The notes under the pieces: model-generated
The model's input: only the letters and a program-made list of their open reading frames with translations
Databases searched by the model: none
What the model was told of the DNA's origin: nothing
Translations under genes and position numbers: made by a program
Assembly (NCBI GenBank): GCA_903844825.1
Contig: CAIMVC010000125.1
Span: 1 to 48,368, forward strand
Direction: 5' to 3'
Origin: an uncultured Burkholderiales bacterium
Lineage (GTDB): Bacteria > Pseudomonadota > Gammaproteobacteria > Burkholderiales > Burkholderiaceae_C
DNA length: 48,368 bases
In this document: piece after piece, positions 1 through 8,754 of the stretch
Layout: each line of letters starts with the position of its first letter
How positions within the stretch are numbered: the first letter of the stretch is position 1

Positions 1-846
1 AAAGTCGGCCAGACGCTGGCCGAACATCTGGCGGTTTTGTGCGTGCCCTACGGCCTCGGCCAGCGCGCGGCGGGCCATGCCCAGCGCCGCTGCCGCCACC
101 GAGGCGCGAAAAATATCCAGCGTCTGCATGGCCAGCTTGAAACCGCCGTTTTCAGGCCCCAGCAGCGCGGTGACCGGCAAGTCGCAGTCCTTGAACTGCA
201 GCACGGCCAGGGGATGCGGCGCCATCAGGGCGATGTGTTCGCTGCTGTCCAGACCGGCGCATGGCGCGTCCACGATGAAGGCGCTGATGCCGCGTGTGCC
301 GGCGCCCGGCGTGGTGTTGACGAAGGTGACGTAAAAGTCGGCCATGTCGCCGTTGCTGATCCAGCTTTTGCAGCCATCGAGCGTCCAGCCGCGGGCGTGG
401 GCTACCGCGCGGGTACGCATGGCGCCAGCGTCCGATCCGGCGTCCGGCTCGCTCAGGGCGAAGGCCGCAATTTTGCGGCCCGCGGCCACGTCCGGCAGAT
501 AGGCCGCCTGCTGCTCGGGCGTGCCGGCCAGGGTGATGGCGCCGCTGCCCAAGCCCTGCATGGCCAAAGCAAAATCGGCCAGTGGCGAGTAAAAGGCCAG
601 CGTCTCGCGCAGGATCACCAGCGCGCGCGAGTCCAGTTTTTCGAGGGCACCGCCCGCGTGGGCCGGCACGCAGTAGCGCAGCCAGCCACCGGCGCCCAGG
701 CGCTGCACCCACTCGCGGCAGGCACGGCGGTCGTCGGCTTCATCGACCTGCTGGGCCGCAGCCCAGGGCAGGAGTTGATCAGCCAGGCTGCGATGGACCG
801 GCTCGAAGAAGGGCAAGTCGAGGTGGGCGGTGGACGGCGCTGACAT
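1..846 (-). CDS. Acyl-CoA dehydrogenase, C-terminal part cut by window edge
   Basis: A 282-residue open frame runs from an ATG at 846 off the left edge. It is read directly from the reverse complement. The acyl-CoA dehydrogenase middle domain is clear: FALSEPDAGSD at about residues 129-139 and KSWISNGDMAD at about 160-170, both flavin/substrate-binding segments of the family, and NRQMFGQRL near the visible end. The catalytic Glu of the C-terminal helical domain lies outside the window. The ATG follows the TGA of the enoyl-CoA hydratase gene with no gap, so the two are co-transcribed and probably translationally coupled. Family role: FAD-dependent alpha,beta-dehydrogenation of an acyl-CoA. In this operon the substrate is probably a CoA thioester derived from the dearomatised ring, which is inference. 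Confidence 0.9.
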   Translation of the reverse strand, partial: MSAPSTAHLDLPFFEPVHRSLADQLLPWAAAQQVDEADDRRACREWVQRLGAGGWLRYCVPAHAGGALEKLDSRALVILRETLAFYSPLADFALAMQGLGSGAITLAGTPEQQAAYLPDVAAGRKIAAFALSEPDAGSDAGAMRTRAVAHARGWTLDGCKSWISNGDMADFYVTFVNTTPGAGTRGISAFIVDAPCAGLDSSEHIALMAPHPLAVLQFKDCDLPVTALLGPENGGFKLAMQTLDIFRASVAAAALGMARRALAEAVGHAQNRQMFGQRLADF

Positions 847-1701
847 TCAGTTGCCCTCAAACACTGGCGACTGTTTGGCGGCAAAAGCCTCGTAGGCGCG
901 GCGGAAGTCACCGGTTTGCATGCAAATCGCCTGCGCCTGTGCCTCGGCCTCAATGGCCTGGTCCAGCGTCATGGCCCACTCCTGGTGCAGCATGGTCTTG
1001 GTCATGCCGTGCGCAAAAGTCGGGCCGCTGGCCAGTGACTGCGCCAGGGCCTGCGCCTTGGACAGCAGCTCGGCTTCTTCATGAAGGGCATTGAAAAAGC
1101 CCCACTGCAGGCCTTCTTGCGCGCTCATGGCGCGGCCGGTGAACAGCAACTCGCTGGCGCGGCCCTGGCCGATGAGTCGCGGCAGCAGGGCGCAGGCGCC
1201 CATGTCAGCGCCGGCCAGCCCGACGCGGGTAAACAAGAAGGCCGTTTTGGCCCGGGCGGTGCCCAGGCGCATGTCGGCGGCCAGCGCCATCATGGCGCCA
1301 GCGCCGGCGCAGATGCCGTCAATGGCGGCAATGATGGGCTGCGGGCACAAGCGCATGGCCTTGATCAGGTTGCCGGTCATGCGCGTGAACTCGAGCATTT
1401 CGGGCATGCTCATGCGGGTCAGCGGGCCGATGATCTCGTGCACATCGCCGCCCGAACAAAAGTTGCCACCCGCCCCGGTCAGGACAATGGCCTTGACGTC
1501 GGTGGCGGTGTCGAGCAAGCGAAACAAATCGCGCAGTTCTGCATACGAGTCAAAGGTCAGCGGGTTCTTGCGCTCGGGCCGGTTCAGTGTGATCGTGGCC
1601 ACGCCGGCGTCAAAGGCGTAGGCGAAGTGCCTGGCCTGGTAGCTGTGCAGGGCGTTGAATTGGGCATGCATGGGGTTGGCCGCGCCGATAAAGTGTTTCA
1701 T
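847..1701 (-). CDS. Enoyl-CoA hydratase/isomerase-family protein, atypical active site
   Basis: 284 residues with a crotonase fold. [10 protein letters not shown] (about 40-49) and the CoA/oxyanion segment FCSGGDV (about 81-87) are typical. Aligned by eye with rat mitochondrial hydratase, the two catalytic glutamates (E144 in GGGCE, E164 in GQPE) fall on Met (about 137) and Phe/Thr (about 157-158). Plain hydration is therefore not assured, and an isomerase, hydrolase or lyase role is possible. The start overlaps the stop of the MarR gene by 4 nt (ATGA), and the stop abuts the ATG of the acyl-CoA dehydrogenase. It belongs to the operon that begins with the CoA-thioester monooxygenase, so it probably acts on a ring-derived CoA intermediate. 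Confidence 0.85.
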   Translation of the reverse strand: MKHFIGAANPMHAQFNALHSYQARHFAYAFDAGVATITLNRPERKNPLTFDSYAELRDLFRLLDTATDVKAIVLTGAGGNFCSGGDVHEIIGPLTRMSMPEMLEFTRMTGNLIKAMRLCPQPIIAAIDGICAGAGAMMALAADMRLGTARAKTAFLFTRVGLAGADMGACALLPRLIGQGRASELLFTGRAMSAQEGLQWGFFNALHEEAELLSKAQALAQSLASGPTFAHGMTKTMLHQEWAMTLDQAIEAEAQAQAICMQTGDFRRAYEAFAAKQSPVFEGN

Positions 1702-2201
1702 GGGTTCTCCTCAGGTGGTGGGTTGTTGGCCGAGTCGGGGCTGACCTGGCTGTTTTGCTGTTTGACCATGCCCAGCAGCTGGTGCAAGTTCTCGATTTGC
1801 GCCAGGTTCAGGCTGCCAAAGGCCTGCACGATCCAGGCTTCATGTTGCCTGGCCATGTCGTCAAAGCTCTGCCGGCCAAGCGGGGTCAGCCGGATGCGAA
1901 ACGAGCGCCGGTCGCCTTCGACCGGCAGGCGCTCGACCAGCCCTTCGGTCACCAGCTGGTCGGTGATGCCGGTGACGTTGCCGCCCGTGACCATCATGCG
2001 GCGCGACAGCTCGTTCATCTTCAGGCCGTCCGGGCTGCGCTCGAGCTGGGACATCAGATCAAAGCGCGGCAAGGTGGTGTCAAAGCGTTCCCGCAGTTGC
2101 GTGCGAACCTGCTTTTCAATCAGCTGCGTGCAAGTGAGCAAGCGCAGCCACAGACGCAGCGCCTCCGGGTGTTCGCTGTGACCGCGGGCTTCCAGGTCCA
2201 T
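1698..2201 (-). CDS. MarR-family transcriptional regulator
   Basis: 167 residues with the MarR winged-helix layout. A helical N-terminus is followed by a recognition region around [20 protein letters not shown] and a basic wing segment [13 protein letters not shown]. It lies inside the aryl-CoA operon, 15 bp after the monooxygenase stop and overlapping the next gene by 4 nt. Its expression is thus tied to the genes it probably controls. MarR proteins of aryl-CoA operons commonly respond to the CoA thioester; that this one does is inference. A candidate operator is the CTTTA/TAAAG inverted repeat in the promoter at 4578-4598. Confidence 0.85.
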   Translation of the reverse strand: MDLEARGHSEHPEALRLWLRLLTCTQLIEKQVRTQLRERFDTTLPRFDLMSQLERSPDGLKMNELSRRMMVTGGNVTGITDQLVTEGLVERLPVEGDRRSFRIRLTPLGRQSFDDMARQHEAWIVQAFGSLNLAQIENLHQLLGMVKQQNSQVSPDSANNPPPEENP

Positions 2202-2216
2202 CGCCGGCTCCGGTCC

Positions 2217-4550
2217 TTATTTGAGCAGCGCTGCTTCGGCGGCCGCAGCGATGGCGTTTTGTTTGCCCAGTTCGCGGTAGAGCTGGTCGCGCCCGCTCAG
2301 GTAAGGCTTGGGCCAGCTGACGTCGCGGCTTTGCAGCTTGGCCGCTTCATGCAGCGTCCAGGCCGGATCGGCCAGGTGCGGACGGGCCAGCGCGCACAAA
2401 TCGGCACGGCCCGCCGCAATGATGCTGTTGACGTGGTCGACCTCGCTGATGGCGCCGACCGCAATGGTCTGAATGCCGACCTCGTTGCGAATGCGGTCGG
2501 CAAACGGCGTCTGGTACATCCGGCCATAGACCGGCCGGGCGTCGCGGCTGGTCTGGCCGGAGGAGACGTCGATGAAGTCGCAGCCAGCTGCTTTGAACAG
2601 ACGCGCGATGGCGACCGCGTCATCGGCCGTGTTGCCGCCCGGCGCCCAGTCGTGCGCCGAGATACGCACGCTCATCGGCAGATGGGCCGGCCATACGGCG
2701 CGCATGGCCGCGAACACTTCCAGCGGATAGCGGCAACGGTTGTCAAGGCTGCCGCCATACGCGTCATCGCGCCGATTGGTCAGCGGCGTGATGAAACTCG
2801 ACAGCAAGTAGCCGTGCGCGCAGTGCAGCTCGAGCCAGTCAAAACCCGCCTCGGCGGCGTAGCGTGTGGACTGCACAAACTGCGCCTTGATCTGCGCCAT
2901 GTCCTCCGGCGTCATGGCGCGCGGCAGGTCGTTGGTCGGGCCGTAGGCCACGGCGCTGGCGGCCAGCAGCGGCCAGTTGCCGGTGGGCAGCGGCTCATCG
3001 GGCGCGTCCCAGCCGAGTTGGGTCGAGCCCTTGGGCCCGCTGTGGCCCAGCTGCATCGCCGCACGCGCGCCTTCGCCCGAGTTATGAATGAAGTTGACGA
3101 TACGTTTCCACGCCTGCATTTGCGCCTCGTCCCACAGCCCCGGGCAGCCGGGGGTGATCCGGCCTTCGGCGCAAGGGGCGGTCATTTCGGCAAACACCAT
3201 GGCCGCGCCACCGAGGGCGCGGGCGCCCAGGTGCACCAGGTGAAAGTCCTGCGGCATGCCGTCAACGGCGCTGTAGGTCGCCATGGGCGAGACGATGACC
3301 CGGTTTTTGAGCGTGAGCTCGCGCACCTGGAGCGGCAGCAACATGGGCGGGCGTGCTGCGCTGACACCGCTGCGGCCCGCCAGCCAGGTTTCATAGCCTT
3401 GCAGCCAGCCGGCGTCGCGCACGCGCAGGTTTTCGTGGCTGATGCGCTGCGAGCGGGTCAGCAGCGAATAAAAGAACTGCTCGGCTTGCAGGCCGCTATA
3501 ACGCTCCACGTTCTCGAACCATTCGGTCGAGTTGCGCGCCGCGTTCTGAATTTTGAGCACCTCCACCGAGCGCACCGTCTCGTAGGCTTGCAGCGCCTGC
3601 GCCGGCTCGCCGTGCGCGGCAAAGCAGCGCGTCAGCTCGATCGCATCTTCCAGCGCCAGCTTGGTGCCGCTGCCAATGGAGAAGTGCGCGGTGTGGGCAG
3701 CGTCGCCCATCAGCACCAGCGGCACGGTCTTGCCAGCGATGTCTTGTTGGTGGACCCAATGCTCGCAGACCACCCGCGGAAAACGGATCCAGATCGCCGA
3801 GCCGCGCACATGGGTGGCGTTGTTCATCAGCGCGTTGCCGTCCAGGTAGGGGGCAAACAGTTTTTCGCAAAAGGCAATGCCTTCTTCCTGGCTCATGGTG
3901 TCCAGACCATGGGCTTTCCAGACCGCCTCGGGGGTCTCGACGATGAAGGTCGAGGTGCTGTCGTCGAACTTGTAGGCGTGCGCGGCAAACCAGCCGTGCT
4001 CGGTCTTTTCAAAGGCGAAGGTAAAGGCGTCGAAGGTCTTGTGGGTGCCCAGCCAGACGAAGCGGCAGGCGCGCAGGTCAATATCGGGCTTGAAGGTCTC
4101 GGCGTAGCGCGTGCGCACCCGGCTGTTCAGGCCGTCGCTGGCAATCAGGATGTCGGCCTGGTATTTTTCGGCCAGTGTCTGGTCGTCTTGCACATCGGTT
4201 TCAAAGACCAGCTCGACACCGAGCTCGAGGCAGCGTTCCTGCAGGATGTTGAGCAAACGCTTGCGGCCGATACCGCAAAAACCGTGACCGCCGGAGCGCA
4301 CGCTGGTGCCCTTGAAGAACACCTCGATGTCGTCCCAGTGGTTGAAGGCGTCGCCAATGAGCTGGGCCGTGACCGGGTCGGCCTGGCGCAGGTTGCCCAG
4401 TGTCTGGTCGGAGAGCACCACGCCCCAGCCGAAGGTGTCAAAAGGGCGGTTGCGCTCGACGACGGTGATCTGGTGGGCCGGATTTTGCAGCTTCATCAGC
4501 ACGGCAAAGTAAAGTCCGGCGGGCCCGCCGCCCAGGCAAAGGATGTTCAT
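2217..4550 (-). CDS. Bifunctional salicylyl-CoA 5-hydroxylase / 2-aminobenzoyl-CoA monooxygenase-reductase
   Basis: 777 residues, a natural fusion. Residues 1 to about 385 form an FAD aromatic hydroxylase: GGGPAG at 7-12, [10 protein letters not shown] in the middle, and [16 protein letters not shown] for FAD ribityl binding. Residues from about 395 form an Old Yellow Enzyme-like FMN oxidoreductase: [16 protein letters not shown] at its start and FIDVSSGQT and IAVGAISE in the barrel. Enzymes with this architecture hydroxylate salicylyl-CoA at C5 or hydroxylate and reduce 2-aminobenzoyl-CoA. Sequence alone does not tell these apart. The acyl-CoA dehydrogenase and hydratase-like genes downstream favour a beta-oxidation-type fate. 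No aryl-CoA ligase is in the window; it may lie beyond the left edge. It is the first gene of the operon. Confidence 0.88.
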   Translation of the reverse strand: MNILCLGGGPAGLYFAVLMKLQNPAHQITVVERNRPFDTFGWGVVLSDQTLGNLRQADPVTAQLIGDAFNHWDDIEVFFKGTSVRSGGHGFCGIGRKRLLNILQERCLELGVELVFETDVQDDQTLAEKYQADILIASDGLNSRVRTRYAETFKPDIDLRACRFVWLGTHKTFDAFTFAFEKTEHGWFAAHAYKFDDSTSTFIVETPEAVWKAHGLDTMSQEEGIAFCEKLFAPYLDGNALMNNATHVRGSAIWIRFPRVVCEHWVHQQDIAGKTVPLVLMGDAAHTAHFSIGSGTKLALEDAIELTRCFAAHGEPAQALQAYETVRSVEVLKIQNAARNSTEWFENVERYSGLQAEQFFYSLLTRSQRISHENLRVRDAGWLQGYETWLAGRSGVSAARPPMLLPLQVRELTLKNRVIVSPMATYSAVDGMPQDFHLVHLGARALGGAAMVFAEMTAPCAEGRITPGCPGLWDEAQMQAWKRIVNFIHNSGEGARAAMQLGHSGPKGSTQLGWDAPDEPLPTGNWPLLAASAVAYGPTNDLPRAMTPEDMAQIKAQFVQSTRYAAEAGFDWLELHCAHGYLLSSFITPLTNRRDDAYGGSLDNRCRYPLEVFAAMRAVWPAHLPMSVRISAHDWAPGGNTADDAVAIARLFKAAGCDFIDVSSGQTSRDARPVYGRMYQTPFADRIRNEVGIQTIAVGAISEVDHVNSIIAAGRADLCALARPHLADPAWTLHEAAKLQSRDVSWPKPYLSGRDQLYRELGKQNAIAAAAEAALLK

Positions 4551-4577
4551 GGTTGCTTTCTCAGGTGGTTGGCTTTC

Positions 4578-4610
4578 CTTTATTGTTTAGGCTTAAAGTA
4601 AATTCGTCAA
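4578..4610 (-). promoter_or_regulatory. Candidate promoter and operator of the aryl-CoA operon
   Basis: On the minus strand TTGACG (4610-4605) is followed after 17 nt by AACAAT (4587-4582), a plausible sigma-70 pair 32 nt before the ATG at 4550. An inverted repeat CTTTA-N11-TAAAG (4578-4598) and the near-palindrome TTTAGGCTTAAA (4586-4597) overlap the -10 and spacer. This is where a MarR repressor would block transcription. Seen by eye; no start site is known. Confidence 0.5.
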
Positions 4611-4648
4611 CCGGTTTTTTGAGCGCCCGGCCCTCTCCCTGTCCGCTA

Positions 4649-4658
4649 CCCCCCCCCC
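4649..4658. repeat. C10 homopolymer tract
   Basis: Ten consecutive C in the 123-bp gap between the glucokinase stop and the aryl-CoA operon promoter, about 40 bp upstream of its -35. A short direct repeat TCAGGCCG follows (4663-4670 and 4674-4681), the second copy covering the glucokinase stop codon. Such a tract could slip in length, or it may be a sequencing-sensitive homopolymer. Confidence 0.7.
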
Positions 4659-4673
4659 GATATCAGGCCGCTG

Positions 4674-5678
4674 TCAGGCCGACGGCAAATCCAGCGAGCG
4701 GGCTGCGCCCTGCAGGGCCGGCGACACGCGCGCGTCAATCACCCAGCAAGGAATGGGCGCCAAAAAGGCCTTGAAGCGCCCCTTGCCTTCAAAGCGCTGG
4801 CGAAAGGGGGACTGGTCAAACCAGCTGCCCAGCCGGGGCACGATGCCGCCGCCCAGGTAGACACCGCCGCGCGCGCCCAGCGTCAGCGCCAGATTGCCGG
4901 CGACACTGCCCAAAAAGCCGCAAAACATGGCCAGCGTCTGCAGCGCCAGCGGGTCTTGCGCCGTGAGTGCTTGCGCCGTGACATCGGCCGCACTGGTAAC
5001 TTCGCTGGCCGCCAGTTGCCGGGTCTCGCGTAGCGCGTGGTACAGGTCGACCAGCCCCTGGCCGGACAGCACCCGTTCGGCCGACACATGACCGTAGCGC
5101 CGGGCCAGGCATTCGATGACCTGCCACTCCTCGGCCGTCTCGGCCGCCAGCGTGACGTGCCCGCCCTCGCCGGCAATCGGCAAATAGCCCCGCCCCCCTG
5201 GCAGCGGGAACAGGCCCGACACCCCTAGCCCCGTGCCAGCGCCCAGCAAGGCCACTGGCGCGGCGGCAACGGCAGCGCCACCGCCGACCTGGCGCAACTG
5301 TTCGGGCTCGATGTCGGGCAGCGCCAGCGCCAGCGCGGTGAAGTCGTTGATGATCTGCAGGCGCAGAACACCCAGACGGGCCTGGAGCGCCTGGATCGAA
5401 AAAGCCCAATCGTGGTTGGTCATCTTGATCTGGTCGCCCGCCACCGGGTTGGCCATGCCCAGCGCGATCTGCGCCGGCAGGCGCTGGCCGGTCTCGCTGA
5501 GGTAATGACGCAGGGCCGCCTCGATGTCGGGAAAATTCGCGCAGGGGTAGACGCGCACCTGCTCAATCGCCTGGCCCGGCCCGGCTTGCCAGGCCAGCCG
5601 GATGTTGGTGCCGCCCACGTCGCCGAGCAGGCGGGTGGTGCTGGATAGGCCTTCAGCCCCGCTATGGTCTGTCGTCAT
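4674..5678 (-). CDS. glk: Glucokinase
   Basis: 334 residues from the ATG at 5678. A TTG 21 nt upstream would overlap the preceding gene and is less likely. The phosphate-binding motif LLGDVGGTNIRLA lies near residues 18-30 and the glucokinase-type EGGHVTLA segment in the middle. Length and motifs fit the proteobacterial Glk family, which phosphorylates glucose with ATP in the cytoplasm. The start lies 13 nt after the stop of the ModA-like gene, so the two are probably co-transcribed, although no functional link is evident. The gene ends before the promoter of the aryl-CoA operon. Confidence 0.9.
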   Translation of the reverse strand: MTTDHSGAEGLSSTTRLLGDVGGTNIRLAWQAGPGQAIEQVRVYPCANFPDIEAALRHYLSETGQRLPAQIALGMANPVAGDQIKMTNHDWAFSIQALQARLGVLRLQIINDFTALALALPDIEPEQLRQVGGGAAVAAAPVALLGAGTGLGVSGLFPLPGGRGYLPIAGEGGHVTLAAETAEEWQVIECLARRYGHVSAERVLSGQGLVDLYHALRETRQLAASEVTSAADVTAQALTAQDPLALQTLAMFCGFLGSVAGNLALTLGARGGVYLGGGIVPRLGSWFDQSPFRQRFEGKGRFKAFLAPIPCWVIDARVSPALQGAARSLDLPSA

Positions 5679-5691
5679 ATTGCACCCGGGG

Positions 5692-6396
5692 TTACGCAAA
5701 GCCGCATTGGCGGCGCACGTCAGCGGTGTCGGCCTGGCCCAGCAATTCGATCAGGCCGGCCGCCGCCTGGGCCTGGCCGGACGTGGTGGTCACCGCAGCG
5801 GTGTAGACCGTGGCCAGCTCGAACTCTGGCGGCAGCGCGGCCACCAGCTCGGTGCCCGGCGTAAAGACAATTTCGGTGATTTGGGTGCAGCCCAGCAAGC
5901 CGATGTGTCCTTTGCGGCCGTCTTCAACCATGGCGGCCATGGCCGTGGCGCCATTGGCAAAGGATCGCAACTGGCCGGCCAGTTGCGCCTCCAGGCCGAG
6001 CTCGCGCAGCACCTTCATGAAGTGAATACCGGCGGTTGACTTGATCGGGTCGGGAAAGTAAATGCCCGTGGCGGCGCACAGGGCGGCCCTGAGCTCGGCG
6101 GGCGTGGCCACGGCCGGCCGGGGCTGCCCGGCAATGACCGCGACGCCGGTTTTGACCCGACCCAGGTCGCGTGCGCTGCCGGGCCGCAACTGGCCGCTGG
6201 CGGTGAGTTGCCGGGTCAGCGCATCGGTGAGGATCAGCACGTCGCAGGGCGCGCCGGCCATCAGGGCGTCCTTCATGAGGCCGACGGCGCCAAACGTGCT
6301 GTTCAGCGTCTGGCCGTGTTCGGTCTTGAAGCGGTCTTGCAAACGGGTGACCAGGCCTTGTGCGGCACCGCCGCTGAGGATGTGGAGTGGACTCAT
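5692..6396 (-). CDS. ModA-like substrate-binding-domain protein without signal peptide
   Basis: 234 residues. The N-terminus (HILSGGAAQGLVTRL) starts directly with the first strand of a type-II periplasmic binding fold of the molybdate/extracellular solute-binding kind. Further typical segments are GAPCDVLILTDALTRQL and the C-terminal LIELLGQADTADVRRQCGF. No hydrophobic leader precedes the fold and no longer in-frame start adds one, so the protein appears cytoplasmic, unlike true ModA. No modB or modC permease/ATPase is nearby. It could be an intracellular ligand sensor or a binding protein that lost its leader; function unknown. It lies upstream of glucokinase in the same direction. Confidence 0.75.
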   Translation of the reverse strand: MSPLHILSGGAAQGLVTRLQDRFKTEHGQTLNSTFGAVGLMKDALMAGAPCDVLILTDALTRQLTASGQLRPGSARDLGRVKTGVAVIAGQPRPAVATPAELRAALCAATGIYFPDPIKSTAGIHFMKVLRELGLEAQLAGQLRSFANGATAMAAMVEDGRKGHIGLLGCTQITEIVFTPGTELVAALPPEFELATVYTAAVTTTSGQAQAAAGLIELLGQADTADVRRQCGFA

Positions 6397-6494
6397 GCTG
6401 GGAGTGCCTTAATTAGAAAAAATATTGGTGAAGACCTGACGGTCCAGGCGCGGCCCCCGCTGCCGCGGCGGCTTTGTCACGCGGCGGGCGGGTG

Positions 6495-7475
6495 TCAGTC
6501 GAGCTTGATGCCGGCTTTCTTGATGACGCCCGCCCACTTGGCGATGTCATCGCGCATGTACTTGTCGAACACCTCGGCGTTCATGACCATGGGCACGGCG
6601 CCCTGCCGGGTCCAGGCCTGCCTGACGTCGGGCTGGCTGACGATTTTTGTGACGGCATCGTTCAAGCGATCCACCACCGCCCGGGGGGTGCCGCGTGGCG
6701 CCATCAGGCCCAGCCAGATGGTGGCCTCGTAACCCGGAACGCCGGCTTCGCCGAGCGTGGGGGCGTCGGGCAGCACGTCGGAGCGCTTCTGGCCGCTGGT
6801 GGCCAGCGCTTTGACCTTGCCCGATTTGACCTGCTCGGTCATGGTGGTGACCGCGTCAAACATCAGGTCGACCTGGCCACCGATGACGTCGGTGCGGGCG
6901 CCCGAGCTGCCTTTGTAGGGCACGTGCACCATGTCGATATCGGCCATGCTTTTAAAGAGCTCACCGGCCATGTGGTAGGGCGTTCCGGGGCCGGACGAGG
7001 CGTAATTGAGCTTGCCCGGCCTGGCCTTGGCCAGCGCAATCAACTCTTTCAGGTTGGCCGCCGGCACCGAAGGATGGGCGACCAGCACCAGGTCCGAATA
7101 GTTGATCGGCGCAATGGCTACAAAGTCGCGCATCAGCTGAAACGGTTTGCTGGGAATCAGCGTTTCATTGACGGTGTGGGTGTTCGACATCAGCAGCAAG
7201 GTGTAGCCGTCGGCCGGCGCCTTGGCCGCGGTATCGGTGCCAATCACCGAGCCGGCACCCGGACGGTTGTCCACCACAAACGACTGACCCAGCGCGTCGC
7301 TCAGCCGCTGGGCGATGAAGCGGGCGTACACGTCGGCCGGGCCGCCTGCCGCAAAAGGCACCACGATCTTGACACTGCGTGCCGGGTAGGACTGCGCTGC
7401 GGCAGGGGTCTGGAACAAGGTGCTGGCCAGGCCGAGCACGGCGATGGCCGAGGCCACGAAATGTTGACGACGCAT
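6495..7475 (-). CDS. Tripartite tricarboxylate transporter (Bug/TctC) substrate-binding protein
   Basis: 326 residues. A signal peptide (about 1-28, ending in AAAQ) is followed by YPARSVKIVVPFAAGGPADVYAR, the conserved start of Bug-family binding proteins, and by the VVDNRPGAGSVIGTD loop that binds carboxylate ligands. It acts in the periplasm and delivers small organic acids to TctAB-type permeases. No tctA or tctB lies in the window. It is 39 bp downstream of another TctC-type gene, so the pair is probably co-transcribed. The ligand cannot be read from sequence. Confidence 0.9.
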   Translation of the reverse strand: MRRQHFVASAIAVLGLASTLFQTPAAAQSYPARSVKIVVPFAAGGPADVYARFIAQRLSDALGQSFVVDNRPGAGSVIGTDTAAKAPADGYTLLLMSNTHTVNETLIPSKPFQLMRDFVAIAPINYSDLVLVAHPSVPAANLKELIALAKARPGKLNYASSGPGTPYHMAGELFKSMADIDMVHVPYKGSSGARTDVIGGQVDLMFDAVTTMTEQVKSGKVKALATSGQKRSDVLPDAPTLGEAGVPGYEATIWLGLMAPRGTPRAVVDRLNDAVTKIVSQPDVRQAWTRQGAVPMVMNAEVFDKYMRDDIAKWAGVIKKAGIKLD

Positions 7476-7514
7476 GAAAGTCTCCTTCTTGAATTTTTTG
7501 AAAATGCGAAAAGC

Positions 7515-8483
7515 CTACTCGACCTTGCCGATGCGCTTGACCACCTCGGCCATGCGGCGAGCGTCGGCCTGCACGTATTTTTCAAAGTCGGCGCTGTCCT
7601 GAAACAAGATGGGGCTGCCGGCGCCCAGAATCACTTCCTTGACTCTGGCGTCTTGCGCCGCGTTGCGCGCCGCCGTGCGCAAACGCTGCGCGATCGGCTC
7701 CGGTGTGGCGGCCGGAATGAACAGGCCCGACCACTGCGCGTACTCGGCTGCAAAGCCGCTGTCTTTGAGCGCTGGCACCTCGGGCAAGGCGCCCAGCTGA
7801 GCCGTTCCCCAATGGCCCAGCACGCGCAGCTTGCCGGCCTTGACCTGCTGCAGCACGGTGGCCGGACCGGACGAGACAGCGTCGATCTGCCCGCCCAGCA
7901 GCGCCACCACGGCAGGGCCGGCGCCGGTGAAGGGCACGTGGGTGAGTTTGATGCCGGCGGCTTGCGCCAGGATTTCCATGGGCACATGCATGGTGCCGTA
8001 GTTTCCCGACGAGCCGTAGTTGATGGCGCCCGGGCGCTTCTTGGCGTCGTCGACGAACTGCTGAACGGTCTTCCACGGCGCGTCGGCGCGCACCGCCAGC
8101 ACGGTCGGGTCGGCCGTGTAGCGGGCGATCGGGCGCAGGTCGGTCAGCGCGAACATGGGTGCGCGGCCGAGCAGCGCATCGGCTTCGGGAATCACCGTCA
8201 GCGAGGACAAGGCCATCAGGATGGTCTGGCCGTCGGGCTTGGCTTTGGCTGCCAGGCTCATGCCGATGCCACCGCCAGCACCAGCCTTGTTTTCGATCAC
8301 CACCGGCTGGCCGAGTTCACGCGACATGGCTTCGGCCACCGGCCGCGCGACCAGGTCAGCCAGGCCTCCGGGCGGGAAGGGCACGATCATGGTGATGGGG
8401 CGGGTGGGCCAGGCGCCCTGGGCTACGGCCCAGGAAGTGGCGACCAGAATCAGACTGCCGAGCAGCAGGGAACGACGATGCAT
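7515..8483 (-). CDS. Tripartite tricarboxylate transporter (Bug/TctC) substrate-binding protein
   Basis: 322 residues from the ATG at 8483, which has a GGAG ribosome site 7 nt upstream. The frame extends to 8597, but that part is not leader-like. The signal peptide (MHRRSLLLGSLILVATSWA) is followed by WPTRPITMIVPFPPGGLADLVAR and VIENKAGAGGGIG, typical of Bug proteins. It is similar in plan to the neighbouring binding protein but clearly diverged from it, so this is not a recent duplication. Permease partners are absent. The 271 bp between this start and the srkA stop must contain the promoter; I saw no strong consensus there. Confidence 0.9.
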   Translation of the reverse strand: MHRRSLLLGSLILVATSWAVAQGAWPTRPITMIVPFPPGGLADLVARPVAEAMSRELGQPVVIENKAGAGGGIGMSLAAKAKPDGQTILMALSSLTVIPEADALLGRAPMFALTDLRPIARYTADPTVLAVRADAPWKTVQQFVDDAKKRPGAINYGSSGNYGTMHVPMEILAQAAGIKLTHVPFTGAGPAVVALLGGQIDAVSSGPATVLQQVKAGKLRVLGHWGTAQLGALPEVPALKDSGFAAEYAQWSGLFIPAATPEPIAQRLRTAARNAAQDARVKEVILGAGSPILFQDSADFEKYVQADARRMAEVVKRIGKVE

Positions 8484-8754
8484 GAGGTGTCTCCAGGGTG
8501 AGTCGAGCTCAGGTTGAGGGGGCGCATCAGCGTTTGGCTGGCCGGCGGCCCCTGCGGGTGGTGCCGGCCCTGGCGCGCGGCCAGGGCGCGGAGCCAAGGT
8601 AAGGATCAGGGGCCGTACGTGTCAGGGCGCTGGTGAAAGTGTCGAAGGTTTTTAGAGGCTCTCATCGTATCGGCAGCAGCGGCTCGTGGGCTCATCGCAT
8701 TCCCTAGGAGCTTGGTTTTGTAACCGGTTTGTTGACCTCGGTGTCGCGTTGTTC

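Noticed and set aside
37-843. Plus-strand 268-codon frame at the left edge
   Set aside because: The reverse strand reads as an acyl-CoA dehydrogenase with conserved FALSEPDAGSD, so this is the shadow.
1755-4601. A 948-codon open frame on the plus strand
   Set aside because: It is antisense to the salicylyl-CoA/2-aminobenzoyl-CoA monooxygenase, with His/Gln/Arg-rich low-information sequence typical of the reverse frame of GC-rich genes.
6474-8501. A 675-codon open frame on the plus strand
   Set aside because: It lies antisense to two clear TctC-type genes with signal peptides, and its translation has no recognisable domain.
8484-8597. N-terminal extension of the TctC-type protein to 8597
   Set aside because: The ATG at 8483 has a good GGAG site and starts a proper signal peptide; the extension is Pro/Ala-rich and not leader-like.
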